A stretch of 64,000 nucleotides of DNA from contig OU744452.1 in NCBI GenBank assembly GCA_916610825.1, positions 16,765,103-16,829,102 of the forward strand, given 5' to 3'. The position numbers and the translations under genes were made by a program. How positions within the stretch are numbered: position 1 is the stretch's first letter; every line of letters starts with the position of its first letter. The DNA is from Haliclystus octoradiatus. Its lineage: Eukaryota > Cnidaria > Staurozoa > Stauromedusae > Haliclystidae. The notes below the pieces were generated by a model, which did no database searches, was not told the DNA's origin, and saw only the letters and a list, made by a program, of their open reading frames with translations. This document shows positions 43,509 through 60,600 of the stretch, one piece after another.

Positions 43509-45824
43509 CACGCCATAAAATAGTTATTTATCTGTTCAAATATAACTATAAAATCATATCCAACATCAGCCTAGGTTCAAGTACCGCTCTTGTCCTGTGA
43601 TAAACAACAAAGCTTCAAGTAATATTCTTGATCACTGAGCTCTGACTTCTTGTTGCCGTGCATATCCTTTGAGAGAATCAACAATAGGGCCATTATAGAT
43701 CATCAGCATAATATAGAAAGGAGGCAGAATGAAGGTGAGGTTTCGAAGCTATTGCCTTGCTATTGTTACCTTGGTAACAATAATCTATAAATCTAGATTG
43801 AGTAGGCTGTTAATCATTCCCAATCTACGTCATATATGTTTTAATCAGATAACAATGCATTTATTTATTTGAAGAAATTTAGTTATTAGAACTATGATGA
43901 AACACTAACACTCACTATATATAACTTTGATGTTTTCATGTGTCCCTTTTGCACATAAGCAAACGAAGAAACATTTCTTATGTGTAACAGCAATAGTATA
44001 GATAGTTATAGTTATGTAACATTCACTTATCACCTGCTTCAACTTGACAAATTCGAGACAATTCGAGGATTTACGTCATAAAAGTATCACATAGAACGAT
44101 AACAACAAAACTAGGGAAAATAATTAGAAGAATTCATTGACAAAGCGTTAAATGTGCATTGAAGGAATATATAAGCATAATTACTGTAATCATCGGTCCT
44201 ATAAAATAATCCGTCGCTTTTATTTCCAAAAATGTATTGTGATTGTAATATTTTCTATTTTAAATTATTTAATCGCAATTCAAGTGATAATTGTCTCTAG
44301 TATATCTAGATTGGTGCTGTTCATTACAGTATTACAGTACAAGTACGTTATATGAATTCAAATTCAACGATACTTGATTAACTTGAAATGCTCAAAACTT
44401 CAGGGAAATATATGTCAGCTTTTAGTACGTACAGTACTACACACCTATCAGTTTTGATAATAATATGTAGTCCCTCAAAATATATTTGAACTAGGTTACC
44501 TTGTACTATTTTTAGGTTTGACGTACGCGTACATATCATAGCTGATACATCAGTATAGACAGCTCTAAAAACATATATGGTTGCTTGGGAACAGCTTTCT
44601 GAAAATTATAAAGTTCGAAATACTCAAAACTTCAGGGATATAGATCATATGTCGTTCAAAATATATTTGAACTAGGTTGTACTATTTTGAGGCTTGACGT
44701 ACGGGCATAGGTTGCTTGGGAACAGCTTTCTGAAAATTATAAAGGCCATTAAAGAACATCCGGCAAAAAAGAAGGACAAACAAAAATCACTTTAGTTTCA
44801 TATCTCAATTCCCCTTCTTTCAATTTATCCAGAATTTTCCGATCACTAAATGCCCATGATATATGGTAAACGATAAACGCATATACAATCCAATATGGCA
44901 CGCAATCTGATGCAAAAATGTGACGCCATTGCTATGTTGCAGATGTTTCCTCTCTGGAATATCCACCATTCAAATAAACTCGCAAAGATTACTAACCGGT
45001 ATAAAAGTTCCTGTTACTATCAAGATGAGATTTCTTAATTTTATAAATAATTTTGAAACCTTTCCTGGTGATTTTTATTCTCAGATAGTGATATCCGTTG
45101 TCGTAATGCTCCATTTTGAAAAATCGAACGCAAATATGGTGATTAATTAACGACATGGATAATTTTAGTAAAAATTCAAAGAAATAAGGAGCAAATTTGG
45201 TTAGTTGTAATGAGAGAACAGTTAGAAAATTTTTAGTATAGTAATATAATTGATTTTGGATAAAGCACATGAAATATTCTGCTATCAAAACTCTCACAAG
45301 TCAGAGCGAGAAATAAGCATATTTATCAGTCGACAACTTGCTTACTAATAGCCTGTTTGCGGATTCCCAGTCAATTCGAAACCCCATGAAATATCAAACA
45401 GATTGAGTTAACTTGATGATGGGAAACTAACATTTTTCAACAATACCGCCGTGACTGATAATAAGTAGTCAATTGTATTTTCCTTCTACAAAATAGCAAT
45501 TATTAAGCACGAAATTCGTAAAAGCATAAACTAATTGAAGAGTTATTCTCATAAGCTGGAGATTTAAGTCTGACACAAGAATCCAAGCAAAATACACTAA
45601 ATAAGTTACTTAGCATTTTCTTTTTAAATTTCATTACTAAATTCTTACAATATTATGTCACTTAAAAATCTCATCTAATTGTTTATCATAATGATGATGT
45701 ATTTGTTGCAGAGCCATTATTTATCTTTCTTACGATTATCCGACTATGCATGGCTTCCGATGGTGTGAATTTTATTAGATACAACCAGTACAGAATCTTT
45801 TTTTTTGATTTATCATTTTTCCAC
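43509..45824. other. Intergenic, upstream of CCDC142
   Basis: Contains the CCDC142 promoter somewhere near its left end and the local duplication at 44.4-44.7 kb. I see no other gene; the short frames lack family features. Confidence 0.6.
44388..44746. repeat. Diverged local duplication upstream of CCDC142
   Basis: 'ctcaaaacttcaggga', 'aaaatatatttgaactaggt', 'gcttgacgtac' and 'gcttgggaacagctttctga' occur twice in the same order (44388-44613 and 44628-44746). No coding potential. Confidence 0.75.
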
Positions 45825-46012
45825 AAACCGGGTAAGCTTGCAGCATTTTTTCACCGGAGTGGTTGGTTAATTTGCTAGTATTTTGAAGCTTGTGTGCGTT
45901 TAATAGCCGGATGCCCTTCCTGACGCCAACCTATAGTGCTCCGGACAGGGATTGAGCCCGAGACCCTGCGGGCCGTGGTCCAACACCCTAGCCACTACAT
46001 CAAGGCCGCACC
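45825..46012 (-). mobile_element. SINE, family 2 (tRNA-like head at the right end)
   Basis: The minus strand begins 'ggtgcggccttgatgtagtg', with A-box-like 'tagtggctaggg' and B-box-like 'gggctcaatccc', and contains the plus-strand block 'ggatgcccttcctgacgcca' common to dispersed SINEs. Lies in the CCDC142-UBTD intergenic space. Confidence 0.7.
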
Positions 46013-46239
46013 ATTTGCATTAATTATAAAGCATTTGCCAAGTTAATAGGAGGAAGACGTCTTATCCTGCTGTTATACGTTTCGATGTCAGACGAAATAT
46101 GATTGGTTCTTCAAGCCGGATACTAATTTATGTAAAATATCTAAAAGAAGATGTAAAAAGCTAAAAGAGTTATTAAATATGAGGCTGATAATTAATCACA
46201 GAATATATTTAGTTCGCTTGATGGACAGAACATCTGGAT

Positions 46240-46395
46240 CTCGGCATAGACATAGAAATAGAATTTGGAAAACAGCCATAGTTGTCTCTATATTAAAATG
46301 GCAAAGCCATAAAGAAAATTATCGTCCCCTATCACTCACATGCATTGCTTTCAAAGGTGATGGAAACGATAATTTCAAAACTCTGATATAAACTT
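46240..46395 (+). mobile_element. Degenerate LINE reverse transcriptase fragment
   Basis: A short broken RT piece (IWKTAIVVSILKW, ENYRPLSLTCIAFKG) that matches the finger region of the larger LINE just downstream (VWKTAFVIPIFKKG, NYRPVSLTCISCK). It is an older, separate copy. Confidence 0.75.
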
Positions 46396-46449
46396 CTAGC
46401 ATGGGTTGAAGCTTTCTTAAAAAGTATATATACAAGCTGTATCTGTTGA

Positions 46450-49328
46450 TTCAAAATTATAACGCAACGACAGAGAGTCGGATGCCATTGGTGGGGGTGT
46501 GGCCATTTTGGTCAAGAGTAATATTAAATTTACCTGCGTAGAGATACCATCAAATCTAACTCATCTCGAATGCTTTGTAATTGACATTCACCTGTCCAGT
46601 CATCAATTTTATCGAATGGCATGTGTATACCAAGCACCTTCCAAATCTAATTCTGTTATTTCTACTGATGAGCTGTGTTCGTTTGTAGACTTCTGTACCA
46701 TTTGTACTTTCCCGTGTTTTATAATTGGAGATTTTAATTATCCGTCAATTGATTGGAATATTCCAATAAGTTATGGAGATAATTGTCACACGAGTTTTGT
46801 CGACGCTATTATGAAAAACAATTTGTATCAAGTAGTAGCTCAACCTACACGTATAAATAACTTTTTAGATTTACTGTTTACCTCAGAACCGTCACTTGTC
46901 AGTGATATCGAAGTGGTTGAACCGTTCACTCTAATGTGTGATCATAATGCAATAGAATTTTCCATCAACGTCCCACCATGTCAACCATCGATCAGCAACA
47001 GCAATAAAAGAAATTTTAGGAAAGCTGACTTCACGAGTATCTCAGATTATGTTCAGAGTGTTGATTGGCTATTACTATTCGAAGAAGCTAACGGTAATGT
47101 CGAGCTGTTTTGGCAGAGTATTTGCAGAATTTTGAACTATTGTATTGAAACGTATGTCCCAAAATTTAAAAATATCAAGCGGAAGACGAAATATCCCAAA
47201 CAAATTCGATCTCTAGCTTTGAAAAAACGCGCAATGTATCGCAAATCTATATCTTCAAATCATTATAAGGCTGAGTATATAAAAGTCTCGAAGCAATACT
47301 ATTCTGCAATGAAAGATTTTAATGTTGAACGTGAAAAATCTCTGCTCGAGGATCCATCTCTTGCAAAGTTTTATTCCTTTTTAATTCTAAATTACAGTCT
47401 AAGCCTACGACGCCCCTTTTAAAAGATGACAGCGGTAACATTATCACGGATTCGAAAGAGAGAGCTAATTCATTCAATAAGTATTTTTCTACAGTCTTTA
47501 CTGAAGATGATGGCCTTACTCCCGAATTTTCACGTCAAACGGATGATGAAACGTTTCTGTCAAATGTTAATTTCTCGTATTCAAATGTTTTACGCACACT
47601 ATTGGACTTACCCAATAAAACATCACGTACGCCGGATGGGTACCCTGCATTTTTGTTAAAAAACATTGCTACTGCTATTGATTTACCTTTATCGATGCTG
47701 TTTGAGTTATCATTTTTACAAAGCTGTATTCCGGACGTTTGGAAAACTGCGTTTGTTATTCCGATCTTCAAAAAGGGAAAGTCATCACTATGTCAAAACT
47801 ATCGCCCTGTTTCCTTAACCTGTATTTCGTGTAAGGTGATGGAATCGATTATAGTTAGTCAAATGCTTGATTATCTTCGTAAACATAACTTGCTAACAAA
47901 AGAACAACATGGCTTTTTAACTCGTCGCTCAACATGTACTCAGCTTATTGATACGTTACATAGCTGGAGTGAAGCAGTGAACAAAAGGCTACGAGTTGAT
48001 ACAATTTATATCGATTTTAGCAAAGCGTTCGATACGGTATCACATAGTAAGTTATTGATCAAGTTAAGTGCTTATGGTTTCGAATACGAACTTTTGGACT
48101 GGATTTCTTCATTTTTAAATGACCGTTCTCAAATCGTATGTATCGAAGATACCTATTCAAATCCCTTAAACGTTGTCAGCGGAGTACCGCAAGGTTCTGT
48201 GATTGGACCACTCTTATTTATTTTATTTATTAATGACATTGTCACTTGTGTTGAAGATGATTGTCAAATTAAATTATTCGCTGATGATGCAAAGATATTC
48301 TCTTGCAGAAGTACAGCAAACGTTAACTCTGAGTTATCTAACAGCATAGAAAACCTTTGTCAATGGTCAGAAGAGTGGCAGCTACGTATCGCTTTTGAAA
48401 AATGCTCAGTCTTTAGTGTAGGAAACATGAAAATACCTTCATGTGATTACAACTTATCAGGACACTATTTACAACATGTCAATAAGATCAAAGACCTTGG
48501 AGTTATCCTCACTTCAGATCTAAAGTCATCTTCTCATTGCTCAATGATTGCATCTAAAGCATATTCAAGACTTTATTTAATATTAAAATGTTTCACCTGT
48601 CGTAATCCTGAATTACTAGTCAAAGCCTACAAAACATATGTGCGCCCACTGTTGGAAACGGTTTCACCAGTGTGGAATCCCTGTCTTCAAAAAGATATTG
48701 TTACAATAGAGAAAGTTCAAAGGCATTTAACAAGAAAAATGAACCCTTCAAGAGTAGACAGTTTGTATTACAAGTCATATCCTGAAAGACTAAAATATTA
48801 CAATCTTGAATCGTTGGAAACTCGTAGAATTGAAAATGATTTAATTTTTATGTTTAAAATAACCCATAATATGGTCGATTTAGACATAAATAAGCTTTGC
48901 GATTTTGATATAAATAAATACAACATGAGAGGAAACTCGTACAAATTAAAATCCAAATCAATCCCCAAGTTTAAATCCATTCAAAATGACTTTTGCAATC
49001 GTGTCATACCTTGGTGGAATTCTCTGCCAGAGAAATGTGTTACTTCAAAGACAGTGCCAGCATTCAAACGTTCTTTAGCTAGCATAGATCTAAATGCCTT
49101 GTAAATACTTTAGTACAAATGTCGTAACCTTTAAATTTTATTTTATAACCTTTTTAACTTAGCTAGATAGTTCTAAATGCCTTGTAAATATTTGAGTAGC
49201 AATTTTGTTTGTAAAACTTTTATCTTAATAACATATCTTAACTTTTTTAACGGCTTTACATAAGTGGGAACCACAAGTTTCCCTGTATTTGCCTGTCACC
49301 ATTGTTGACAAATAAAATACATACATAC
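46450..49328 (+). mobile_element. Nearly intact 5'-truncated LINE (Jockey/CR1-type), endonuclease plus reverse transcriptase
   Basis: Non-LTR retrotransposon of the APE-endonuclease type. The recognisable part begins inside the endonuclease (GGGVAILVKS), with catalytic-type motifs IIGDFNYPSIDW and a DHNAIEF (SDH-like) motif. The RT follows, with PIFKKGK..NYRPVSLT, YIDFSKAFDTVSH, SGVPQGSVIGPLLF and the active site FADDAKIF, then a C-terminal domain ending at 49104 (NDFCNRVIPWWNSLPE). Frames shift once near 47385-47392, where an A seems lost in an AAT-rich stretch; otherwise both long frames are open (46499-47422 and 47602-49104, open from about 47390 in the second frame). The 3' tail ends with an AATAAA-like stretch and ATAC repeats. 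ORF1 and the start of the endonuclease are missing. Confidence 0.9.
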
Positions 49329-49337
49329 AAGTTACAT

Positions 49338-49665
49338 ATATGTGGTGTACCCCCAAGGACCTGTCCTCGGACAGCTATATATATTTATTCATTACGTATA
49401 TAATTGACTTCTCAATTGTGCTCAAACTTGGCTGTGACATCAAGCTATTTTCTGATCACGCAAAACTTTCGTTTGTGAGAAGTGATGAGATCCAGACCAC
49501 TTATTTGCACTTTGAGCAATTTTGACAAGTGGTCCACAGATTGGCAAACGAACTTGGTATCTACGCCCAAATGCCAAGTATTCTCCTTTGGTAACAGTAT
49601 GATAATTTTCGAGTTCGATCCTGTCATCCCGGATACTTTGAAGCTCTGGTGTGCACACTCATGAA
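49338..49665 (+). mobile_element. Degenerate LINE reverse transcriptase fragment
   Basis: Starts at a broken GVPQGPVLG-like site and contains LFSDHAKLS in place of LFADDAKIF, then WSTDWQTNLVSTPKC and VFSFGNS, which parallel WSEEWQLRIAFEKC and VFSVGNM in the intact LINE. Several frame changes. It abuts the ATAC tail of the 46450-49328 copy. Confidence 0.75.
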
Positions 49666-49699
49666 ACTCATGTCGAACTTGCCTGGAGTCAACCAAAAA

Positions 49700-50136
49700 T
49701 CTCATCAACTTCAAAGCTGCACAAAGTCAAAGCAACATAAATATTGAAGTTTTGTAATTATCTTCTTTGCTTTAAAACTTCAATTAAAACTCACAGTTAG
49801 TTTTAATGCTCCAACCATTCGAGTATTAAAGACACGCCCTTTAAAAGGGTAACAAATTGGGGTACAAAGTGGTACCCTTTATTGCGTAGTTCGGCGTCAC
49901 CAGAGCAACAATGCTAGCGGCAATTGCTGTGTGCGCATGCTCACAATTTCTGAAATAGCTTATTTTTGTTGTGTTCGTTCCTTGTGAGCAACAGAACATA
50001 ATTTAGGTAACTTGGGAAAGGAATTGCTTCACATAATTCAACTCAATTATCATCAACTATAACGAAATGATCAAGTTATGCTTCCCTATGGAGTGTAATT
50101 ATTCTGTTTGAACTAGGTTGGAATATTTGATCAATT
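49700..50136. promoter_or_regulatory. Probable UBTD promoter and 5' UTR
   Basis: No gene between the LINE remnant and the UBTD ATG. An inverted 'aaagggtaac...ggtacccttt' pair lies at 49850-49882. The extent of the promoter is inferred from position only. Confidence 0.35.
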
Positions 50137-54245
<4,109 letters not shown>

Positions 54246-54292
54246 CTATTGAATTACTACATTGATAAGCTTGGAAGAAAGCATTTGCACAA

Positions 54293-54298
54293 AATAAA
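54293..54298 (+). terminator. UBTD poly(A) signal
   Basis: AATAAA 48 nt after the UBTD stop codon. Confidence 0.6.
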
Positions 54299-54299
54299 C

Positions 54300-55640
54300 A
54301 ACGCATTATGCTAAAATATTCTGTTTAGAAGACATGAATGCAAGCAAGCTGGATTTGCGAACGGTTTTGAAACCCACATTGACATTTACAAAGCTAGGTT
54401 TTTAATTATAGATAAAGAGATAAAACTTAGTTGATTAATGCACATACTGATTGATAACTAGAAAATAATTCGTTTTCATTTTTATCAAATATGATAGTAC
54501 GTTTTTGATATCAGCGTTAGTCGCAATAAACAATTTTCAAATTGAACAAGCACTAGATTTTAGTTCATTGTTGAAATTGCTTTTTAAACATCACATTGAC
54601 GTATATTAATCATTAGATACAGTGATATGCTCTAGCTAGTGGTTTCTAATTCGAAATGACAAAATATAATATTTTACGGCCTCTGAAACATAAACTAATG
54701 ATTGACAAATGATTTTATTGATCGTGTCTTAAGTTTTTAACAGATTTGAATTGTTAAAAAATGTTATAACTCACAGTATCCACAAGTTTTCAATATCAAT
54801 GTTGTAATCATTTTAGCATGCAGTGGATGGAAAGTATGTGCTATGCTGTGTGTTCTCATAAATTATGCATAGTTACAAAATTTCAACATATTCACATAAC
54901 TTCTCGTCACTATGCTAAACAGCTTGTAGGTTTTATCAACTTCGTGCAAAATCGAGAGTGATGATTATTTTGTTGAAATTTCGTAGTTATGCGTAATTTA
55001 TGAGGATGCACGACATGGCACAGCACGGCACGGGACGTACTTTCCACCCACCGTTTAGCATGCTAAGAGTCACATGCTAAAAACGTTTTATTTGTTGAAC
55101 CAAATAATCGTCAGATGCATTTACAATGAGGTCACTAGTCAGAGATTCATATCACAGCGCACTTTTAAAATTCTATAAGAGTCATATAATATAATATGTG
55201 AATTACATCAACTTTTTACAATCATAAATGTATATGCTTACTTCTTAATCAACCTTCATAAAAAATAGACTTGTAAATATTGTTTTACTGATGAGAAAGT
55301 GCAATTGATCTATAGAATAGGCTATATGGTATCATTTTCTTGTATTTATAACTATGTGTTACATAGAAAGGTTAATGAAAAAACAATCACTCCAAAAAAT
55401 GAAATCATGAATGATCATTTCTACTTGATTTTTAAATGCGGCAGATGAACATCAACCATGGCCAAATTTATTAGCGCATAGGACATATTTGGCGCACTCT
55501 AGTCACTTCAGGAGAAAACTCGAAGGCGAAAATTACGCGCCAAGGCCACTCGTAATTTTCTGACGCCATCTCGTTTTCACTGTACGTGCCTCTAGTGCGG
55601 CAAATATCAATAGCTCATAGGTAACTGTACGCCAATTGCT
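54300..55640. other. Intergenic between UBTD and the tandem array
   Basis: AT-rich sequence with no recognisable gene or repeat family. It holds the UBTD 3' end at its left margin. Confidence 0.55.
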
Positions 55641-55644
55641 TAAT

Positions 55645-56530
55645 AGTGGTCACTCTTGGTATGTCTAATATAGTATTTGCTATTGAATCAACCCTGCTTA
55701 TAAAGACCACCTGCCTATGGTAGTCACTCTTGATGTGTCTAATATAGTATTTCCTATTGAACCAACCCTACATATAAAGACCACCTGCCTATGGTGATAA
55801 CCCTAGCTATGTCTAATATAGTATTTCCTATTGAATCAACCCTACATATAAAGACCACCTGCCTATGGTAGTCACTCTTGATGTGTCTAATATAGTATTT
55901 CCTATTGAACCAACCCTACATATAAAGACCACCTGCCTATGGTGATAACCCTAGCTATGTCTAATATAGTATTTCCTATTGAATCAACCCTACATATAAA
56001 GACCACCTGCCTATGGTAGTCACTCTTGATGTGTCTAATATAGTATTTCCTATTGAACCAACCCTACATATAAAGACCACCTGCCTATGGTGATAACCCT
56101 AGCTATGTCTAATATAGTATTTCCTATTGAATCAACCCTACATAGAAAGACCACCTGCCTATGGTAGTCACTCTTGATGTGTCTAATATAGTATTTCCTA
56201 TTGAATCAACCCTACATATAAAGACCACCTGCCTATGGTGGTCACTCTTGGTGTGTCTAAAATGGTATTTCCTATTGAATCAGCCCTGTATATAAAGACC
56301 ACCTGCCTATGGTGGTCACTCTTGGTGTGTCTAAAATGGTATTTCCTATTGAATCAGCCCTGTATATAATGGTCACCTGTCTATAGTGGTCACTCTTGGT
56401 ATGTCTAATATAGTATTTCCTATTGAATCGACCCTGCATATAAAGACCACCTGCATTATATAGTGGGCACCCTAGCATGACTAAATATAATATTTTCTTT
56501 TGAATCAACCCTACGCATAGAAATCACCTG
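55645..56530. repeat. 74-bp tandem array with 148-bp higher-order unit
   Basis: About 12 copies of a 74-bp unit. From 55721 two variants alternate: A ('tagtcactcttgatgtg') and B ('tgataaccctagctatg'). A variants start at 55721, 55869, 56017 and 56165, spaced exactly 148 bp. The outer units are more divergent. The unit matches the interior of the TA-flanked MITE seen at 8851-9027 and 61882-62072. Confidence 0.92.
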
Positions 56531-57560
56531 TAATATTTCTGTGACGTAAATATTCAATATTATTTTAATTAGTTTGAGACAAGATTGATTATTTACGCCA
56601 CAAAAATAAACATTGGATCGGCTTTTAATAACTTTTAATAATCAATTTTTTTAGTTGATATACATCATAATCAATCATTTAAAAAATATTTTTCCATTTT
56701 TTCCATTTTTATATTAAAAATCTATGAAAAATCATTCATATATTTATTTCACAAAGATATCCAGACTGTGTCAATTGAACTTCATAATCTGATATAAAGC
56801 CCTCGATAGAAAATACAGAAGAAAAGAAAAAAACAACAAATTTTTAAACTTGAAAAATGAATTTATTACAACTACTTCAGGCATATTATATAATAAGCGT
56901 CTATATATGCTATATGATTTAACATATAAATTAAAACCACTATTAAATTTACATTTGAATAAATGAACATCATTTTGATATTGATATTTTTGAATAGTTA
57001 CCCAGAGACCAGCTGGTTATAATCTTTGCTTAGCAAATATATTTCACACTGTTTGATATATTTATCAAATAAATTAAAACTAAAAACTAAATAATTATAC
57101 AATGCTTTGAGCTAACTCGTGTATTAAACAAACAATGAATAATAGATATATATAGGTCTACGTAACAAAATGTGCTGTAGATAATAATATTATATATTTA
57201 ATGATTTATAGTTATTGCTAACATTATAACAAAAAACTTTGATTAAATGAAAATAAAAGATTTGAAAAATAATCCAAGAACGATGATGTTTAAGATTATT
57301 ATTAATTTTCTTCAAACACCATTAGTAAGTCTTTGACAAAAGATTTTGTATTGAATTATAATTAAGAGTAAGGCATAAGATATAATGGTATAATCAGAAT
57401 ATGAAAGTGAAATTGTGGAAACTTTCCAAGCCAGTGTTACCATATAGTTCACCTCATACTATTGACAATCATTTTCTTTTAATTCAAACACGTCGAGGTA
57501 TGTTCTATGTAACTGTCAAATTGTGTATTAGCTGTGCCAATTTCAGCAATCGAAACTTCT
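56531..57560. other. Intergenic between the tandem array and the SLCO 3' end
   Basis: Strongly AT-rich, with no open frame resembling a known family and no terminal repeats noticed. Confidence 0.55.
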
Positions 57561-57568
57561 GCATTCTA

Positions 57569-57574
57569 TTTATT
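57569..57574 (-). terminator. SLCO poly(A) signal
   Basis: AATAAA on the minus strand about 50 nt past the SLCO stop at 57624. Confidence 0.5.
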
Positions 57575-57623
57575 TCCATCCATTAAACATAGCTATGGGA
57601 TATGTTTATTCAATCTAATGTAA

Positions 57624-60600
57624 TTACAAGCCTGTTTCTCTCATGATTAATGGACGGCTCTGAACTTTTGAAATAGTAGATACACCTCCTGTATTATGTT
57701 CATTGACATCTGCTGTTTGAAACATTACAACATTTAAAGGCTCATTCGCATCATTTAAAACTTCATCTTTACATTTTGGTGGTTTGTATAGTTTCCATGA
57801 TAAAAAATAAAATATCGCCCCAAGAGCTACAATAAAGCGAAATAATAGATTTAATTAACAAAGGATCAACAACCCACCTAGATCATGCAATGCATTGTGT
57901 ATACGGTAATACCGTAGACTATGTGTATATATGTATACTAATGTAATACTATTCACTACCAACAACAAAACCATGAAAATACCATGAAAATGTTGTGATG
58001 GTTTATATATATTGTCACTTCTGTTTCTATCATGTCTTTCTCTACACGTAAATAATCATTGTAATGTGTAATCGCTCTTTTTCTATGTCAACCCTTGTTG
58101 AGTAAAGATCTATTAAATATAATCTCATACAATACTCTACAGTGTCTTAAAAACATCATGGAAATTGTAAAAAAAGCTGAACAATTAAGTATCACCCTTT
58201 TTATAAACTTTTTTATAAACATTACATAAATTATACATGAACCACTTCATGTGCCACTGGCTTTTTGGCTTAAAATGTTTTAAGAAGAAGCTACTGATCT
58301 ATTCATGAACTGTTTGTGAAAAGTGTAGTAGTATTGTAATCATGTTGTAATCATTGACGTAACTTCCTGTAACTTCATATTACTAATTATCGTCCATTCA
58401 TTGTAACTCATGTAAATACCGTCTCTCGGCACTTGTAAACTCATTCCTTGCTTGGTGCTCTCACGAATAACATCTCATACTATTACAAGAAGTATACTAT
58501 TTCATGCTCACAAACATGTTGGGTTTAATTCCGCTGTATCCAAATTCTAGTTCACTGATAAGCTTTGTACTGTATGATAGCCAATTGATTCCATCAATAT
58601 GATTGGCTTAGATTTGACGCCACATTGTCATATAGCAAAACAAAATCAGGTTCAAAAACGCAATCGATTTGGCAATTCTAATACAGTGAAACCTGTCTAT
58701 AACGGCCAGCTTTGAGAGGTAGATAAATTGACCACTATAGACAGGTGGCCTTTATATACAGGTTTGATTCAATAGAAATTACTATTTTAGTCATTGCAAG
58801 AGTGACCACTATAGACAGGTGGTTGCTGTATAGAGGTGACCGTTATAACAGGTTTGACTGTATGACGTCACAAATGAGAATTGTCAATTTGATCTGGATT
58901 ACCAAAAACACCATCGTAATATAATTACAGTCAAAGCTGTTTAATGTCTTCTCGTTTTCTTCCTACGTGCCCTCTTGTGTGCCATAAAGCAATGGCTTAT
59001 AGGCAACTATGAACCAATTGCTTAATAGCAAAACAACTTGAATTAAATGTGAGCCACTTACCCTGTACAAGAAGTGTTACCCCAGCAAGCCAATAGCTTA
59101 AATTTTGGTTATTGTATGCAAGACATGTCCCTGTGCCGTCACATGTCTTTTCCCATAGATCACACGACTGATCAATAAACATGCCGAACAAAACTGGACC
59201 AGGAAGTGATCCAAGAAGGCTGAGAAAGATCCATTGTAAGCCAAGGGCGTATGCACGTTCATTGTCTGGAACACATCTAGTTGAAAAAACACAATAATAA
59301 TTTGATAGGAGATTTGAACAGGGAAGTTTCAATACAAAGTTATTTGATGGACCTCTCTTCTAATCATAAAGCATGGAAGATTGGTGTAAAAACAACAAAC
59401 TCTACTATAAATGTCTCATTTCAACCTCAGAGATCGACAACATATATGTAGGATGTAATGGGTTAGGGCATGCGTTTACGTTTGATTTTTTGTCAAAAAA
59501 AAGTAGTCGCTACATTTCCGTCTCGTGGAAATGCATCTTAATTCTTAATGGTTAAGGAGCTGTGATGCACAACACAAGTGGTATTTTTATTTATCGCCAT
59601 TTTCATTCCATTGAAAACAAAGTTTTGCTTCTAGCAAAAAGTTTTTTGAATTTCACGCTTTGTCCAAATTTAGCAAGCCTGTGTTAGATGGGACGCATAT
59701 GGCATCCAGACTGGCACCTGCCCAATAGAAGCCGAGAGCGACACAATGGAAGAGTGTCCTGACTCTTGTAAATAGATGACTCTGGTAGTACCAAATGCAG
59801 TAAGTGAAGACACTGTGATTCAGAATCATCGATTAAGAAAAAAGCAATACTTGGTTCAATAAGTAAAGAGGTAATAATAAAAATAAAGAAATATTCCAAT
59901 AAGTGAATTAATCTTACCTTAACACAACCATTTTGTTAGGAATAGCAACAATAAAATTCAATAACAGCATTGTCATGACGCAAATTAAGAACGGTATCAT
60001 ATTCTTGCAATCACGATTACATAAACCATTCGTTGCTGTTTGAGATGCCATGATTGTGTCATTAGAATTATCAAACAACAGATCAATACAGCCACACTCA
60101 GAATATTCCTGTCATAAGGAAGTGAAGAGATAAGATATAAAGTTAAACATCTTTGAATGAAGATATACCATGGTCAATGTATTGTTCACATGACTTCTGT
60201 TTAAACATGAGGATAGAAGTAAGGCTGGATAGTCCAACCGAGTAACAACCCTGCTAGATAGACTAAGCCAACCTGGTAAAATAAAGTAATGTGGACGGTG
60301 TCGCCCTACCGAAGGCACCAGTACCACTCCTCTATTTCTAGAGGAGTGGCTCTTTTCGCTAAGAGCAATGATGTTAAACGCTCCTTAGATCTCAGCCGCG
60401 ACACTGCAGATCAATTTCAACAGATTTCATGGCAGATAGGCCTTGATTGTCAATGCGCAACGATGCGCCGCAGCTACTCACAATGCAATTCCTTCTGAAT
60501 CATTCCATCCGCCATCCTTTAGATGGTACTGATTTGATGTTACAGATAAAGTCAAGGCTGAGTTGACCTCAGGGGGATTTGAACCATAGTCGATCAGATA

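Noticed and set aside
55645-56530. CRISPR-like array
   Set aside because: The whole 74-bp unit repeats, with no unique spacers; eukaryotic context.
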